Assembly: GCF_050003625.1 (NCBI RefSeq)
Contig: NC_134398.1
Location: forward strand, 75,383,635 to 75,447,634
DNA length: 64,000 bases
Direction: 5' to 3'
Source of the DNA: Haematobia irritans
Taxonomy: Eukaryota > Arthropoda > Insecta > Diptera > Muscidae
The stretch's first letter is position 1, and each line of letters opens with the position of its first letter. Below the pieces are notes generated by a model. That model made no database searches, had not been told where the DNA came from, and was given only the letters and a program-made list of their open reading frames with translations. Both the position numbers and the translations under genes were made by a program. Below are positions 44,456-57,162 of the stretch, piece by piece.

Positions 44456-45094
44456 TCGCCAAAAATAATCTACCAAAACTTTATTTCCATAGAATATTTT
44501 GTCAAATTTTATTACTATAGAAAGTTTTGTCAAAATTTCATTTCTATAGAAAGTTTTGTCAAAAGTTTATTTCTATACAAATGTTTGTCCAAATTTTATT
44601 TCCATAAAAAATTTTGTCAAAATTTTATTTCTATAGAAAATTTTGTAATCGACCAAAACTTTATTTCCATAGAAAATTTTGTCAAATTTTATTACTATAG
44701 AAAGTTTTGTTAAAATTTCATTTCTATAGAAAGTTTTGTCAAAAGTTTGTTTCTATAGAAATGTTTGTTAAAATTTTATTTCTATAGAAAATTTTGTAAA
44801 AAATTTATTTCTGTAGAAAATTTTGTCAACATTTTATTTCTATACAAAATTTTGTCAAAATTTTATTTCTATACAAAATTTTGTCAACATTTTATTTCTA
44901 TAGAAATTTTTGTCAAAATTGTATTGCTATAGAAAATTTTGTCAACATTTTACTTCCATAGAAAATTTTGTCAACATTTTATTTCTATAGAAAATTTTGT
45001 CAAGTTTTTATTTCTATAGAAAATTTTGTCAAATTTTTATTTCTATAGAAAATTTTGTCAAAATTTTATTTCTATAGAAAATATTGTCAAACTA
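44456..45094 (+). repeat. 29-bp palindromic minisatellite
   Basis: About 20 tandem copies of a 29-bp AT-rich unit. Most contain the perfect 12-bp palindrome TTTCTATAGAAA followed by ATTTTGTCAAAATTTT-type sequence. An identical tract is at 55002-55640. Confidence 0.9.
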
Positions 45095-45122
45095 GATTAT
45101 ATACGTATTTAATCGGCCTTTT

Positions 45123-46126
45123 TATACCCTTCACCACTACTGTGGTACAGGGTATAATAAGTTTGTGCATTTGTATGTAACGCCAAGAAGGAGTAATCAT
45201 AGACCAACCTTTTAGTATACGGATCGGCTTAGAATTAAATCCTGAGTCGATTTAGCGATGTCCGTCTGTCTGTCTGTCCGTCTGTCTGTCCGTCTGTCTG
45301 TCCGTCTGTCTGTCTGTCTGTCTGTCTGTCTGTTGATGTATTTTTGTGTGCAAAGTACAGCTCGCAGTTTTAGTCCGATTGTGCTAAAATTTGGTATAGG
45401 GTCCTGTTTCGGCTCAAAGACGATCCCTATTGATTTTGGAAAAAATCGGTTCATATTTAGATATAGCTGCCATATATATTTTTCACCGATCTGGTCATAA
45501 TTGGCGTGTATATCAACTGATCTTCCTCAAATTCCGTACATCCGTATATTTTATGAGTCTCGAAAAACTTGCAAAATATCAGCAAAATCGGTTCAGATTT
45601 AGATATAGCTCCCATATATAGCTTTCGCCCGATTTACACTCATTTGCCCACAGAGGCCAATTTTTTGCTCCAATTTAGTTGAAATTTTGCACAGGGAGTA
45701 GAATTAGCATTGTAGATATGCGTGCCAAATTTGGTTGAAATCGGTTCAGATTTAGATATATCTCCCATATATAGCTTTCGCCCGATTTACACTCATATGA
45801 CCACAGAGGCCAATTTTTAACTCCGATTTAGTTGAAATTTTGCACAGAGAGTATAATTAGCATTGTTGCTATGCGTGCCAAATTTGGTTGAAATCGGTTC
45901 AGATTTAAATATAGCTCCCATATATATGTTTTTCTGATTTCGACAAAAATGGTCAAAATACCAACAATTTCCTTGTAAAATCGCCACTGCTTAGTCGCAA
46001 AGTTGTAAAAATGACTCTAATTTTCCTAAACTTCTAATACATATATATCGAGCGATAAATCATAAATAAACTTTTGCAAAGTTTCCTTAAAATTGCTTCA
46101 GATTTAAATGTTTCCCATATTTTTTT
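45123..46126 (+). repeat. Array unit 13 (older U unit nested in Z)
   Basis: A diverged U unit (for example atccgtatattttatg) followed by two X blocks, located between the Z 5' part and the Z 3' tail. It is thus a separate U element inserted in Z. Confidence 0.8.
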
Positions 46127-46616
46127 ACTAACATTGTGTTCCACCCTAGTGCATTAGCCGACTTAAATTTTGAGTCTATAGGTTTTGTAGAAGTCTATCA
46201 AATTCTTCCAGATCGAGTGATATTTAAATGTATGTATTTGGGACAAACCTTTATATATAGCCCCAAACACATTTGACGGATGTGATATGGTATCGAAAAA
46301 TTAGATCTACAAAGTGGTGCAGGGTATAATATAGTCGGCCCCGCCCGACTTTAGACTTTCCTTACTGGATTTTTACTAACATTGTGTTCCACCCTAGTGC
46401 ATTAGCCGACTTAAATTTTGAGTCTATAGGTTTTGTAGAAGTCTATCAAATTCTTCCAGATCGAGTGATATTTAAATGTATGTATTTGGGACAAACCTTT
46501 ATATATAGCCCCAAACACATTTGACGGATGTGATATGGTATCGAAAAATTAGATCTACAAAGTGGTGCAGGGTATAATATAGTCGGCCCCGCCCGACTTT
46601 AGACTTTCCTTACTGG
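46127..46616 (+). repeat. Two tandem X blocks
   Basis: Two nearly identical copies (46127-46370, 46371-46616), each ending in the AGTCGG...CCGACT hairpin and CTTTCCTTACTGG. Confidence 0.85.
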
Positions 46617-46823
46617 TTTTGTTTAATATATACCCCGTATGGGCTAACTTACAATTTAGAAGACAGTGTTAAAAAGTTTTACGATACCTTGCCATCGGCA
46701 AGTGTTATCGCAACCCAAGTAATTCGATTGTGGATGACAGCCTTTAGTAGAAGTTCCTACGCAATCCATGGTGGAGGGTACATAAGATTCGGCCTGGCCG
46801 AACTTACGGCCGTATATACTTGT
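46617..46823 (+). mobile_element. Z-family 3' tail
   Basis: Matches the 3' end of the 7625-9384 Z element, ending CGGCCTGGCCGAACTTACGG and TATACTTGT. It restores the Z element started at 43486 and directly abuts unit 14. Confidence 0.8.
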
Positions 46824-49800
46824 TATACCCTTCACCACTACTGTGGTACAGGGTATAATAAGTTTGTGCATTTGTATGTAACGCCAAGAAGGAGTAATCA
46901 TAGACCAACCTTTTAGTATACGGATCGGCTTAGAATTAAATTCTGAGTCGATTTAGCGATGTCCGTCTGTCTGTCTGTCCGTCTGTCTGTCCGTCTGTCT
47001 GTCTGTCTGTCTGTCTGTTGATGTATTTTTGTGTGCAAAGTACAGCTCGCAGTTTTAGTCCGATTGTCCTAAAATTTGGTATAGGGTCCTGTTTCGGCTC
47101 AAAGACGATCCCTATTGATTTTGGAAAAAATCGGTTCAGATTTAGATATAGCCGCCATATATATTTTTCACCGATCTGGTCATAATTGGCGTGTATATCA
47201 ACCGATCTTCCTCAAATTCCGTACATCCGAATATTTTATGAGTCTCGAAAAACTTGCAAAATATCAGCAAAATCGGTTCAGATTTAGATATAGCTCCCAT
47301 ATATAGCTTTCGCCCGATTTACACTCATTTGCCCACAGAGGCCAATTTTTTGCTCCGATTTAGTTGAAATTTTGCATAGGGAGTAGAATTAGCGTTGTAA
47401 CTATGCGTGCCAAATTTGCTTGAAATCGGTTCAGATTTGGATATATCTCCCATATAAAGCTTTCGCCCGATTTACACTCATAAGACCACAGAGGCCAATT
47501 TTTAACTCCGATTTAGTTGAAATTTTGCACAGGGAGTAGAATTAGCATTGTAGGTATGCGTGCCAAATTTGGTTGAAATCGGTTCAGATTTAGATATAGC
47601 TCCCATATATATGTTTTTCTGATTTCGTCAAAAATGGTCAAAATACCAACATTTTCCTTGTAAAATCGCCACTGCTTAGTCGAAAAGTTGTAAAAATGAC
47701 TCTAATTTTCCTAAACTTCTCATACATATATATCGAGCGATAAATCATAAATAAACTTTTTGTGCATTTGTATGTAACGCCAAGAAGGAGTAATCATAGA
47801 CCAACCTTTTAGTATACGGATCGGCTTAGAATTAAATTCTGAGTCGATTTAGCGATGTCCGTCTGTCTGTCTGTCCGTCTGTCTGTCCGTCTGTCTGTCC
47901 GTCTGTCTGTCCGTCTGTCTGTCTGTCTGTCTGTTGATGTATTTTTGTGTGCAAAGTACAGCTCGCAGTTTTAGTCCGATTGTCCTAAAATTTGGTATAG
48001 GGTCCTGTTTCGGCTCAAAGACGATCCCTATTGATTTTGGAAAAAATCGGTTCAGATTTAGATATAGCCGCCATATATATTTTTCACCGATCTGGTCATA
48101 ATTGGCGTGTATATCAACCGATCTTCCTCAAATTCCGTACATCCGAATATTTTATGAGTCTAGAAAAACTTGCAAAATATCAGCAAAATCGGTTCAGATT
48201 TAGATATAGCTCCCATATATAGCTTTCGCCCGATTTACACTCATTTGCCCACAGAGGCCAATTTTTTGCTCCGATTTAGTTGAAATTTTGCATAGGGAGT
48301 AGAATTAGCGTTGTAACTATGCGTGCCAAATTTGCTTGAAATCGGTTCAGATTTGGATATATCTCCCATATAAAGCTTTCGCCCGATTTACACTCATAAG
48401 ACCACAGAGGCCAATTTTTAACTCCGATTTAGTTGAAATTTTGCACAGGGAGTAGAATTAGCATTGTAGCTATGCGTGCCAAATTTGGTTGAAATCGGTT
48501 CAGATTTAGATATAGCTCCCATATATATGTTTTTCTGATTTCGTCAAAAATGGTCAAAATACCAACATTTTCCTTGTAAAATCGCCACTGCTTAGTCGAA
48601 AAGTTGTAAAAATGACTCTAATTTTCCTAAACTTCTCATACATATATATCGAGCGATAAATCATAAATAAACTTTTTCGAAGTTTCCATAAAATTGCTTC
48701 AGATTTAAACGTTTCCCATATTTATACCCTTCACCACTACTGTGGTACAGGGTATAATAAGTTTGTGCATTTGTATGTAACGCCAAGAAGGAGTAATCAT
48801 AGACCAACCTTTTAGTATACGGATCGGCTTAGAATTAAATTCTGAGTCGATTTCCGTACATCCGAATATTTTATGAGTCTCGAAAAACTTGCAAAATATC
48901 AGCAAAATCGGTTCAGATTTAGATATAGCTCCCATATATAGCTTTCGCCCGATTTACACTCATTTGCCCACAGAGGCCAATTTTTTGCTCCGATTTAGTT
49001 GAAATTTTGCATAGGGAGTAGAATTAGCGTTGTAACTATGCGTGCCAAATTTGCTTGAAATCGGTTCAGATTTGGATATATCTCCCATATAAAGCTTTCG
49101 CCCGATTTACACTCATAAGACCACAGAGGCCAATTTTTAACTCCGATTTAGTTGAAATTTTGCACAGGGAGTAGAATTAGCATTGTAGCTATGCGTGCCA
49201 AATTTGGTTGAAATCGGTTCAGATTTAGATATAGCTCCCATATATATGTTTTTCTGATTTCGTCAAAAATGGTCAAAATACCAACATTTTCCTTGTAAAA
49301 TCGCCACTGCTTAGTCGAAAAGTTGTAAAAATGACTCTAATTTTCCTAAACTTCTCATACATATATATCGAGCGATAAATCATAAATAAACTTTTTGTGC
49401 ATTTGTATGTAACGCCAAGAAGGAGTAATCATAGACCAACCTTTTAGTATACGGATCGGCTTAGAATTAAATTCTGAGTCGATTTAGCGATGTCCGTCTG
49501 TCTGTCTGTCCGTCTGTCTGTCCGTCTGTCTGTCCGTCTGTCTGTCCGTCTGTCTGTCCGTCTGTCTGTTTGTCTGTCTGTTGATGTATTTTTGTGTGCA
49601 AAGTACAGCTCGCAGTTTTAGTCCGATTGTCCTAAAATTTGGTATAGGGTCCTGTTTCGGCTCAAAGACGATCCCTATTGATTTTGGAAAAAATCGGTTC
49701 AGATTTAGATATAGCCGCCATATATATTTTTCACCGATCTGGTCATAATTGGCGTGTATATCAACCGATCTTCCTCAAATTCCGTACATCCGAATATTTT

Positions 49801-50369
49801 ATGAGTCTAGAAAAACTTGCAAAATATCAGCAAAATCGGTTCAGATTTAGATATAGCTCCCATATATAGCTTTCGCCCGATTTACACTCATTTGCCCACA
49901 GAGGCCAATTTTTTGCTCCGATTTAGTTGAAATTTTGCATAGGGAGTAGAATTAGCGTTGTAACTATGCGTGCCAAATTTGCTTGAAATCGGTTCAGATT
50001 TGGATATATCTCCCATATAAAGCTTTCGCCCGATTTACACTCATAAGACCACAGAGGCCAATTTTTAACTCCGATTTAGTTGAAATTTTGCACAGGGAGT
50101 AGAATTAGCATTGTAGCTATGCGTGCCAAATTTGGTTGAAATCGGTTCAGATTTAGATATAGCTCCCATATATATGTTTTTCTGATTTCGTCAAAAATGG
50201 TCAAAATACCAACATTTTCCTTGTAAAATCGCCACTGCTTAGTCGAAAAGTTGTAAAAATGACTCTAATTTTCCTAAACTTCTCATACATATATATCGAG
50301 CGATAAATCATAAATAAACTTTTTCGAAGTTTCCATAAAATTGCTTCAGATTTAAACGTTTCCCATATT
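46824..50369 (+). repeat. Array units 14-17
   Basis: Counterparts of units 3-6 with the same private variant (tgtaggtatgcg near 47550), the same hairpin-less fusions (47761, 49396) and the same internally deleted unit (48723-49396). GTCY lengths differ slightly. Confidence 0.85.
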
Positions 50370-50538
50370 TATACCCTTCACCACTACTGTGGTACAGGGT
50401 ATAATAAGTTTGTGCATTTGTATGTAACGCCAAGAAGGAGTAATCATAGACCAACCTTTTAGTATACGGATCGGCTTAGAATTAAATTCTGAGTCGATTT
50501 AGCGATGTCCGTCTGTCTGTCTGTCCGTCTGTCTGTCC

Positions 50539-50588
<50 letters not shown>

Positions 50589-51531
50589 TGATGTATTTTT
50601 GTGTGCAAAGTACAGCTCGCAGTTTTAGTCCGATTGTCCTAAAATTTGGTATAGGGTCCTGTTTCGGCTCAAAGACGATCCCTATTGATTTTGGAAAAAA
50701 TCGGTAGCCGCCATATATATTTTTCACCGATCTGGTCATAATTGGCGTGTATATCAACCGATCTTCCTCAAATTCCGTACATCCGAATATTTTATGAGTC
50801 TCGAAAAACTTGCAAAATATCAGCAAAATCGGTTCAGATTTAGATATAGCTCCCATATATAGCTTTCGCCCGATTTACACTCATTTGCCCACAGAGGCCA
50901 ATTTTTTGCTCCGATTTAGTTGAAATTTTGCATAGGGAGTAGAATTAGCGTTGTAACTATGCGTGCCAAATTTGCTTGAAATCGGTTCAGATTTGGATAT
51001 ATCTCCCATATAAAGCTTTCGCCCGATTTACACTCATAAGACCACAGAGGCCAATTTTTAACTCCGATTTAGTTGAAATTTTGCACAGGGAGTAGAATTA
51101 GCATTGTAGCTATGCGTGCCAAATTTGGTTGAAATCGGTTCAGATTTAGATATAGCTCCCATATATATGTTTTTCTGATTTCGTCAAAAATGGTCAAAAT
51201 ACCAACATTTTCCTTGTAAAATCGCCACTGCTTAGTCGAAAAGTTGTAAAAATGACTCTAATTTTCCTAAACTTCTCATACATATATATCGAGCGATAAA
51301 TCATAAATAAACTTTTTCGAAGTTTCCTTAAAATTGCTTCAGATTTAAACGTTTCCCATATTTATACCCTTCACCACTACTGTGGTACAGGGTATAATAA
51401 GTTTGTGCATTTGTATGTAACGCCAAGAAGGAGTAATCATAGACCAACCTTTTAGTATACGGATCGGCTTAGAATTAAATTCTGAGTCGATTTAGCGATG
51501 TCCGTCTGTCTGTCTGTCCGTCTGTCTGTCC

Positions 51532-51569
<38 letters not shown>

Positions 51570-52357
51570 TGATGTATTTTTGTGTGCAAAGTACAGCTCG
51601 CAGTTTTAGTCCGATTGTCCTAAAATTTGGTATAGGGTCCTGTTTCGGCTCAAAGACGATCCCTATTGATTTTGGAAAAAATCGGTTCAGATTTAGATAT
51701 AGCCGCCATATATATTTTTCACCGATCTGGTCATAATTGGCGTGTATATCAACCGATCTTCCTCAAATTCCGTACATCCGAATATTTTATGAGTCTCGAA
51801 AAACTTGCAAAATATCAGCAAAATCGGTTCAGATTTAGATATAGCTCCCATATATAGCTTTCGCCCGATTTACACTCATTTGCCCACAGAGGCCAATTTT
51901 TTGCTCCGATTTAGTTGAAATTTTGCATAGGGAGTAGAATTAGCGTTGTAACTATGCGTGCCAAATTTGCTTGAAATCGGTTCAGATTTGGATATATCTC
52001 CCATATAAAGCTTTCGCCCGATTTACACTCATAAGACCACAGAGGCCAATTTTTAACTCCGATTTAGTTGAAATTTTGCACAGGGAGTAGAATTAGCATT
52101 GTAGCTATGCGTGCCAAATTTGGTTGAAATCGGTTCAGATTTAGATATAGCTCCCATATATATGTTTTTCTGATTTCGTCAAAAATGGTCAAAATACCAA
52201 CATTTTCCTTGTAAAATCGCCACTGCTTAGTCGAAAAGTTGTAAAAATGACTCTAATTTTCCTAAACTTCTCATACATATATATCGAGCGATAAATCATA
52301 AATAAACTTTTTCGAAGTTTCCTTAAAATTGCTTCAGATTTAAACGTTTCCCATATT
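50370..52357 (+). repeat. Array units 18-19
   Basis: Unit 18 has a private deletion of about 14 bp after atcggt (50705), removing the ttcagatttagata segment, and a long GTCT run. Unit 19 matches unit 10. Confidence 0.85.
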
Positions 52358-54031
52358 TATACCCTTCACCACTACTGTGGTACAGGGTATAATAAGTTTG
52401 TGCATTTGTATGTAACGCCAAGAAGGAGTAATCATAGACCAACCTTTTAGTATACGGATCGGCTTAGAATTAAATTCTGAGTCGATTTAGCGATGTCCGT
52501 CTGTCTGTCTGTCCGTCTGTCTGTCCGTCTGTCTGTCTGTCTGTCTGTCTGTCTGTTGATGTATTTTTGTGTGCAAAGTACAGCTCGCAGTTTTAGTCCG
52601 ATTGTCCTAAAATTTGGTATAGGGTCCTGTTTCGGCTCAAAGACGATCCCTATTGATTTTGGAAAAAATCGGTTCAGATTTAGATATAGCTGCCATATAT
52701 ATTTTTCACCGATCTGGTCATAATTGGCGTGTATATCAACCGATCTTCCTCAAATTCCGTACATCCGAATATTTTATGAGTCTCGAAAAACTTGCAATAT
52801 ATCAGCCAAATCGGTTCAGATTTAGATATAGCTCCCATATATAGCTTTCGCCCGATTTACACTCATTTGCCCACAGAGGCCAATTTTTTGCTCCGATTTA
52901 GTTGAAATTTTGCATAGGGAGTAGAATTAGCATTGTAGCTATGCGTGCCAAATTTGGTTGAAATCGGTTCAGATTTAGATATAGCTCCCATATATATGTT
53001 TTTCTGATTTCGACAAAAATGGTCAAAATACCAACATTTTCCTTGTGAAATCGCCACTGCTTAGTCGAAAAGTTGTAAAAATGACTCTAATTTTCCTAAA
53101 CTTCTAATACATATATATCGAGCGATAAATCATAAATAAACTTTTTCGAAGTTTCCTTAAAATTGCTTCAGATTTAAACGTTTCCCATATTTATACCCTT
53201 CACCACTACTGTGGTACAGGGTATAATAAGTTTGTGCATTTGTATGTAACGCCAAGAAGGAGTAATCATAGACCAACCTTTTAGTATACGGATCGGCTTA
53301 GAATTAAATTCTGAGTCGATTTAGCGATGTCCGTCTGTCTGTCTGTCCGTCTGTCTGTCCGTCTGTCTGTCTGTCCGTCTGTCTGTCTGTCTGTTGATGT
53401 ATTTTTGTGTGCAAAGTACAGCTCGCAGTTTTAGTCCGATTGTCCTAAAATTTGGTATAGGGTCCTGTTTCGGCTCAAAGACGATCCCTATTGATTTTGG
53501 AAAAAATCTGTTCAGATTTAGATATAGCTGCCATATATATTTTTCACCGATCTGGTCATAATTGGCGTGTATATCAACCGATCTTCCTCAAATTCCGTAC
53601 ATCCGAATATTTTATGAGTCTCGAAAAACTTGCAATATATCAGCAAAATCGGTTCAGATTTAGATATAGCTCCCATATATAGCTTTCGCCCGATTTACAC
53701 TCATTTGCCCACAGAGGCCAATTTTTTGCTCCGATTTAGTTGAAATTTTGCATAGGGAGTAGAATTAGCATTGTAGCTATGCGTGCCAAATTTGGTTGAA
53801 ATCGGTTCAGATTTAGATATAGCTCCCATATATATGTTTTTCTGATTTCGACAAAAATGGTCAAAATACCAACATTTTCCTTGTAAAATCGCCACCGGTT
53901 TGTCGAAAAGTTGTAAAAATGACTCTAATTTTCCTAAACTTCTAATACATATATATCGAGCGATAAATAATAAATAAACTTTTTCGAAGTTTCCTTAAAA
54001 TTGCTTCAGATTTAAACGTTTCCCATATTTT
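52358..54031 (+). repeat. Array units 20-21
   Basis: Counterparts of the short units 11-12 at offset 10546. Confidence 0.85.
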
Positions 54032-55001
54032 TATACCCTCCACCATAGGATGGGGGTATATTAACTTTGTCATTCCGTTTGTAACTCATCGAAATATTGC
54101 TCTAAGACCCCATAAAGTATATATATTCTGGGTCGTGGTGAAATTTTGAGTCGATCTAAGCATGTCCGTCCGTCCGTCCGTCTGTCCGTCTGTCCGTCCG
54201 TCCGTCTGTCCGTCTGTCCGGCTGTCCGTCCGTCTGTGGAAATCACGCTAACTTCCGAACGAAACAAGCTATCGACTTGAAACTTGGCACAAGTAGTTGT
54301 TATTGATGTAGGTCGGATGGTATTGAAAATGGGCCATATCGGACCACGTTTACGTATAGCCCCCATATAAACCGATCCCCAAATTTGGCTTGGGGAGCCT
54401 CCCGGAGCAGCAAAATTCATCCGATCCGGTTGAAATTTGGTACCTGATGTTAGTTTACGGCCTCTAATAACCATGCAAAAATTGGTCCATATCGGTCCAT
54501 AATTATATATAGCCCCCATATAAACCGATCCCCAGATTTGACCTCCGGAGCCTCTTGGAAGGGCAAAATTCATCCGATCCGGTTGAAATTTGGTACCTGA
54601 TGTTAGTTTACGGCCTCTAATAACCATGCAAAAATTGGTCCATATCGGTCCATAATTATATATAGCCCCCATATAAACCGATCCCCAGATTTGACCTCCG
54701 GAGCCTCTTGGAAGAGCAAAATTCATCCGATCCAGTTGAAATTTGGTACATGGTGTTAGTATATGGTCTCTAACAACCATGCAAAAATTGGTCCATATCG
54801 GTCCATAATTATATATAGTTCCCATATAAACCGTCCCCAGATTTGACGCCGGAACCTTTTGGAGGAGCAAAAGTCATCCGATACGGTTGAAATTTGGTAC
54901 ATTTTGTCAATATATGGCCTCTAACGGCCATGTAAATATTGGTCCATATCGGTCTTTAGTTATATATAGCCGATGACTTATTACACAAAAATTGGTCCAT
55001 A
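54032..55001 (+). mobile_element. Z-family element, duplicate copy (5' part)
   Basis: Same as 43486-44455 at offset 10546, but its 3' tail is absent: after unit 22 and two X blocks the sequence goes into a third X block. Confidence 0.8.
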
Positions 55002-55640
55002 TCGCCAAAAATAATCTACCAAAACTTTATTTCCATAGAATATTTTGTCAAATTTTATTACTATAGAAAGTTTTGTCAAAATTTCATTTCTATAGAAAGT
55101 TTTGTCAAAAGTTTATTTCTATACAAATGTTTGTCCAAATTTTATTTCCATAAAAAATTTTGTCAAAATTTTATTTCTATAGAAAATTTTGTAATCGACC
55201 AAAACTTTATTTCCATAGAAAATTTTGTCAAATTTTATTACTATAGAAAGTTTTGTTAAAATTTCATTTCTATAGAAAGTTTTGTCAAAAGTTTGTTTCT
55301 ATAGAAATGTTTGTTAAAATTTTATTTCTATAGAAAATTTTGTAAAAAATTTATTTCTGTAGAAAATTTTGTCAACATTTTATTTCTATACAAAATTTTG
55401 TCAAAATTTTATTTCTATACAAAATTTTGTCAACATTTTATTTCTATAGAAATTTTTGTCAAAATTGTATTGCTATAGAAAATTTTGTCAACATTTTACT
55501 TCCATAGAAAATTTTGTCAACATTTTATTTCTATAGAAAATTTTGTCAAGTTTTTATTTCTATAGAAAATTTTGTCAAATTTTTATTTCTATAGAAAATT
55601 TTGTCAAAATTTTATTTCTATAGAAAATATTGTCAAACTA
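55002..55640 (+). repeat. 29-bp palindromic minisatellite, duplicate
   Basis: Same copy order and variants as 44456-45094, so it was copied as a block and not expanded independently. Confidence 0.9.
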
Positions 55641-55668
55641 GATTATATACGTATTTAATCGGCCTTTT

Positions 55669-57162
55669 TATACCCTTCACCACTACTGTGGTACAGGGTA
55701 TAATAAGTTTGTGCATTTGTATGTAACGCCAAGAAGGAGTAATCATAGACCAACCTTTTAGTATACGGATCGGCTTAGAATTAAATCCTGAGTCGATTTA
55801 GCGATGTCCGTCTGTCTGTCTGTCCGTCTGTCTGTCCGTCTGTCTGTCCGTCTGTCTGTCTGTCTGTCTGTCTGTCTGTTGATGTATTTTTGTGTGCAAA
55901 GTACAGCTCGCAGTTTTAGTCCGATTGTGCTAAAATTTGGTATAGGGTCCTGTTTCGGCTCAAAGACGATCCCTATTGATTTTGGAAAAAATCGGTTCAT
56001 ATTTAGATATAGCTGCCATATATATTTTTCACCGATCTGGTCATAATTGGCGTGTATATCAACTGATCTTCCTCAAATTCCGTACATCCGTATATTTTAT
56101 GAGTCTCGAAAAACTTGCAAAATATCAGCAAAATCGGTTCAGATTTAGATATAGCTCCCATATATAGCTTTCGCCCGATTTACACTCATTTGCCCACAGA
56201 GGCCAATTTTTTGCTCCAATTTAGTTGAAATTTTGCACAGGGAGTAGAATTAGCATTGTAGATATGCGTGCCAAATTTGGTTGAAATCGGTTCAGATTTA
56301 GATATATCTCCCATATATAGCTTTCGCCCGATTTACACTCATATGACCACAGAGGCCAATTTTTAACTCCGATTTAGTTGAAATTTTGCACAGAGAGTAT
56401 AATTAGCATTGTTGCTATGCGTGCCAAATTTGGTTGAAATCGGTTCAGATTTAAATATAGCTCCCATATATATGTTTTTCTGATTTCGACAAAAATGGTC
56501 AAAATACCAACAATTTCCTTGTAAAATCGCCACTGCTTAGTCGCAAAGTTGTAAAAATGACTCTAATTTTCCTAAACTTCTAATACATATATATCGAGCG
56601 ATAAATCATAAATAAACTTTTGCAAAGTTTCCTTAAAATTGCTTCAGATTTAAATGTTTCCCATATTTTTTTACTAACATTGTGTTCCACCCTAGTGCAT
56701 TAGCCGACTTAAATTTTGAGTCTATAGGTTTTGTAGAAGTCTATCAAATTCTTCCAGATCGAGTGATATTTAAATGTATGTATTTGGGACAAACCTTTAT
56801 ATATAGCCCCAAACACATTTGACGGATGTGATATGGTATCGAAAAATTAGATCTACAAAGTGGTGCAGGGTATAATATAGTCGGCCCCGCCCGACTTTAG
56901 ACTTTCCTTACTGGATTTTTACTAACATTGTGTTCCACCCTAGTGCATTAGCCGACTTAAATTTTGAGTCTATAGGTTTTGTAGAAGTCTATCAAATTCT
57001 TCCAGATCGAGTGATATTTAAATGTATGTATTTGGGACAAACCTTTATATATAGCCCCAAACACATTTGACGGATGTGATATGGTATCGAAAAATTAGAT
57101 CTACAAAGTGGTGCAGGGTATAATATAGTCGGCCCCGCCCGACTTTAGACTTTCCTTACTGG
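55669..57162 (+). repeat. Array unit 22 and two X blocks
   Basis: Counterpart of 45123-46616 at offset 10546. Confidence 0.85.

Noticed and set aside
32603..56167. Recurring 63-codon frames in each array unit
   Set aside because: They are identical because the DNA units are identical. They lie in hairpin/sub-repeat sequence, begin at a TTG, and show no sign of being translated.
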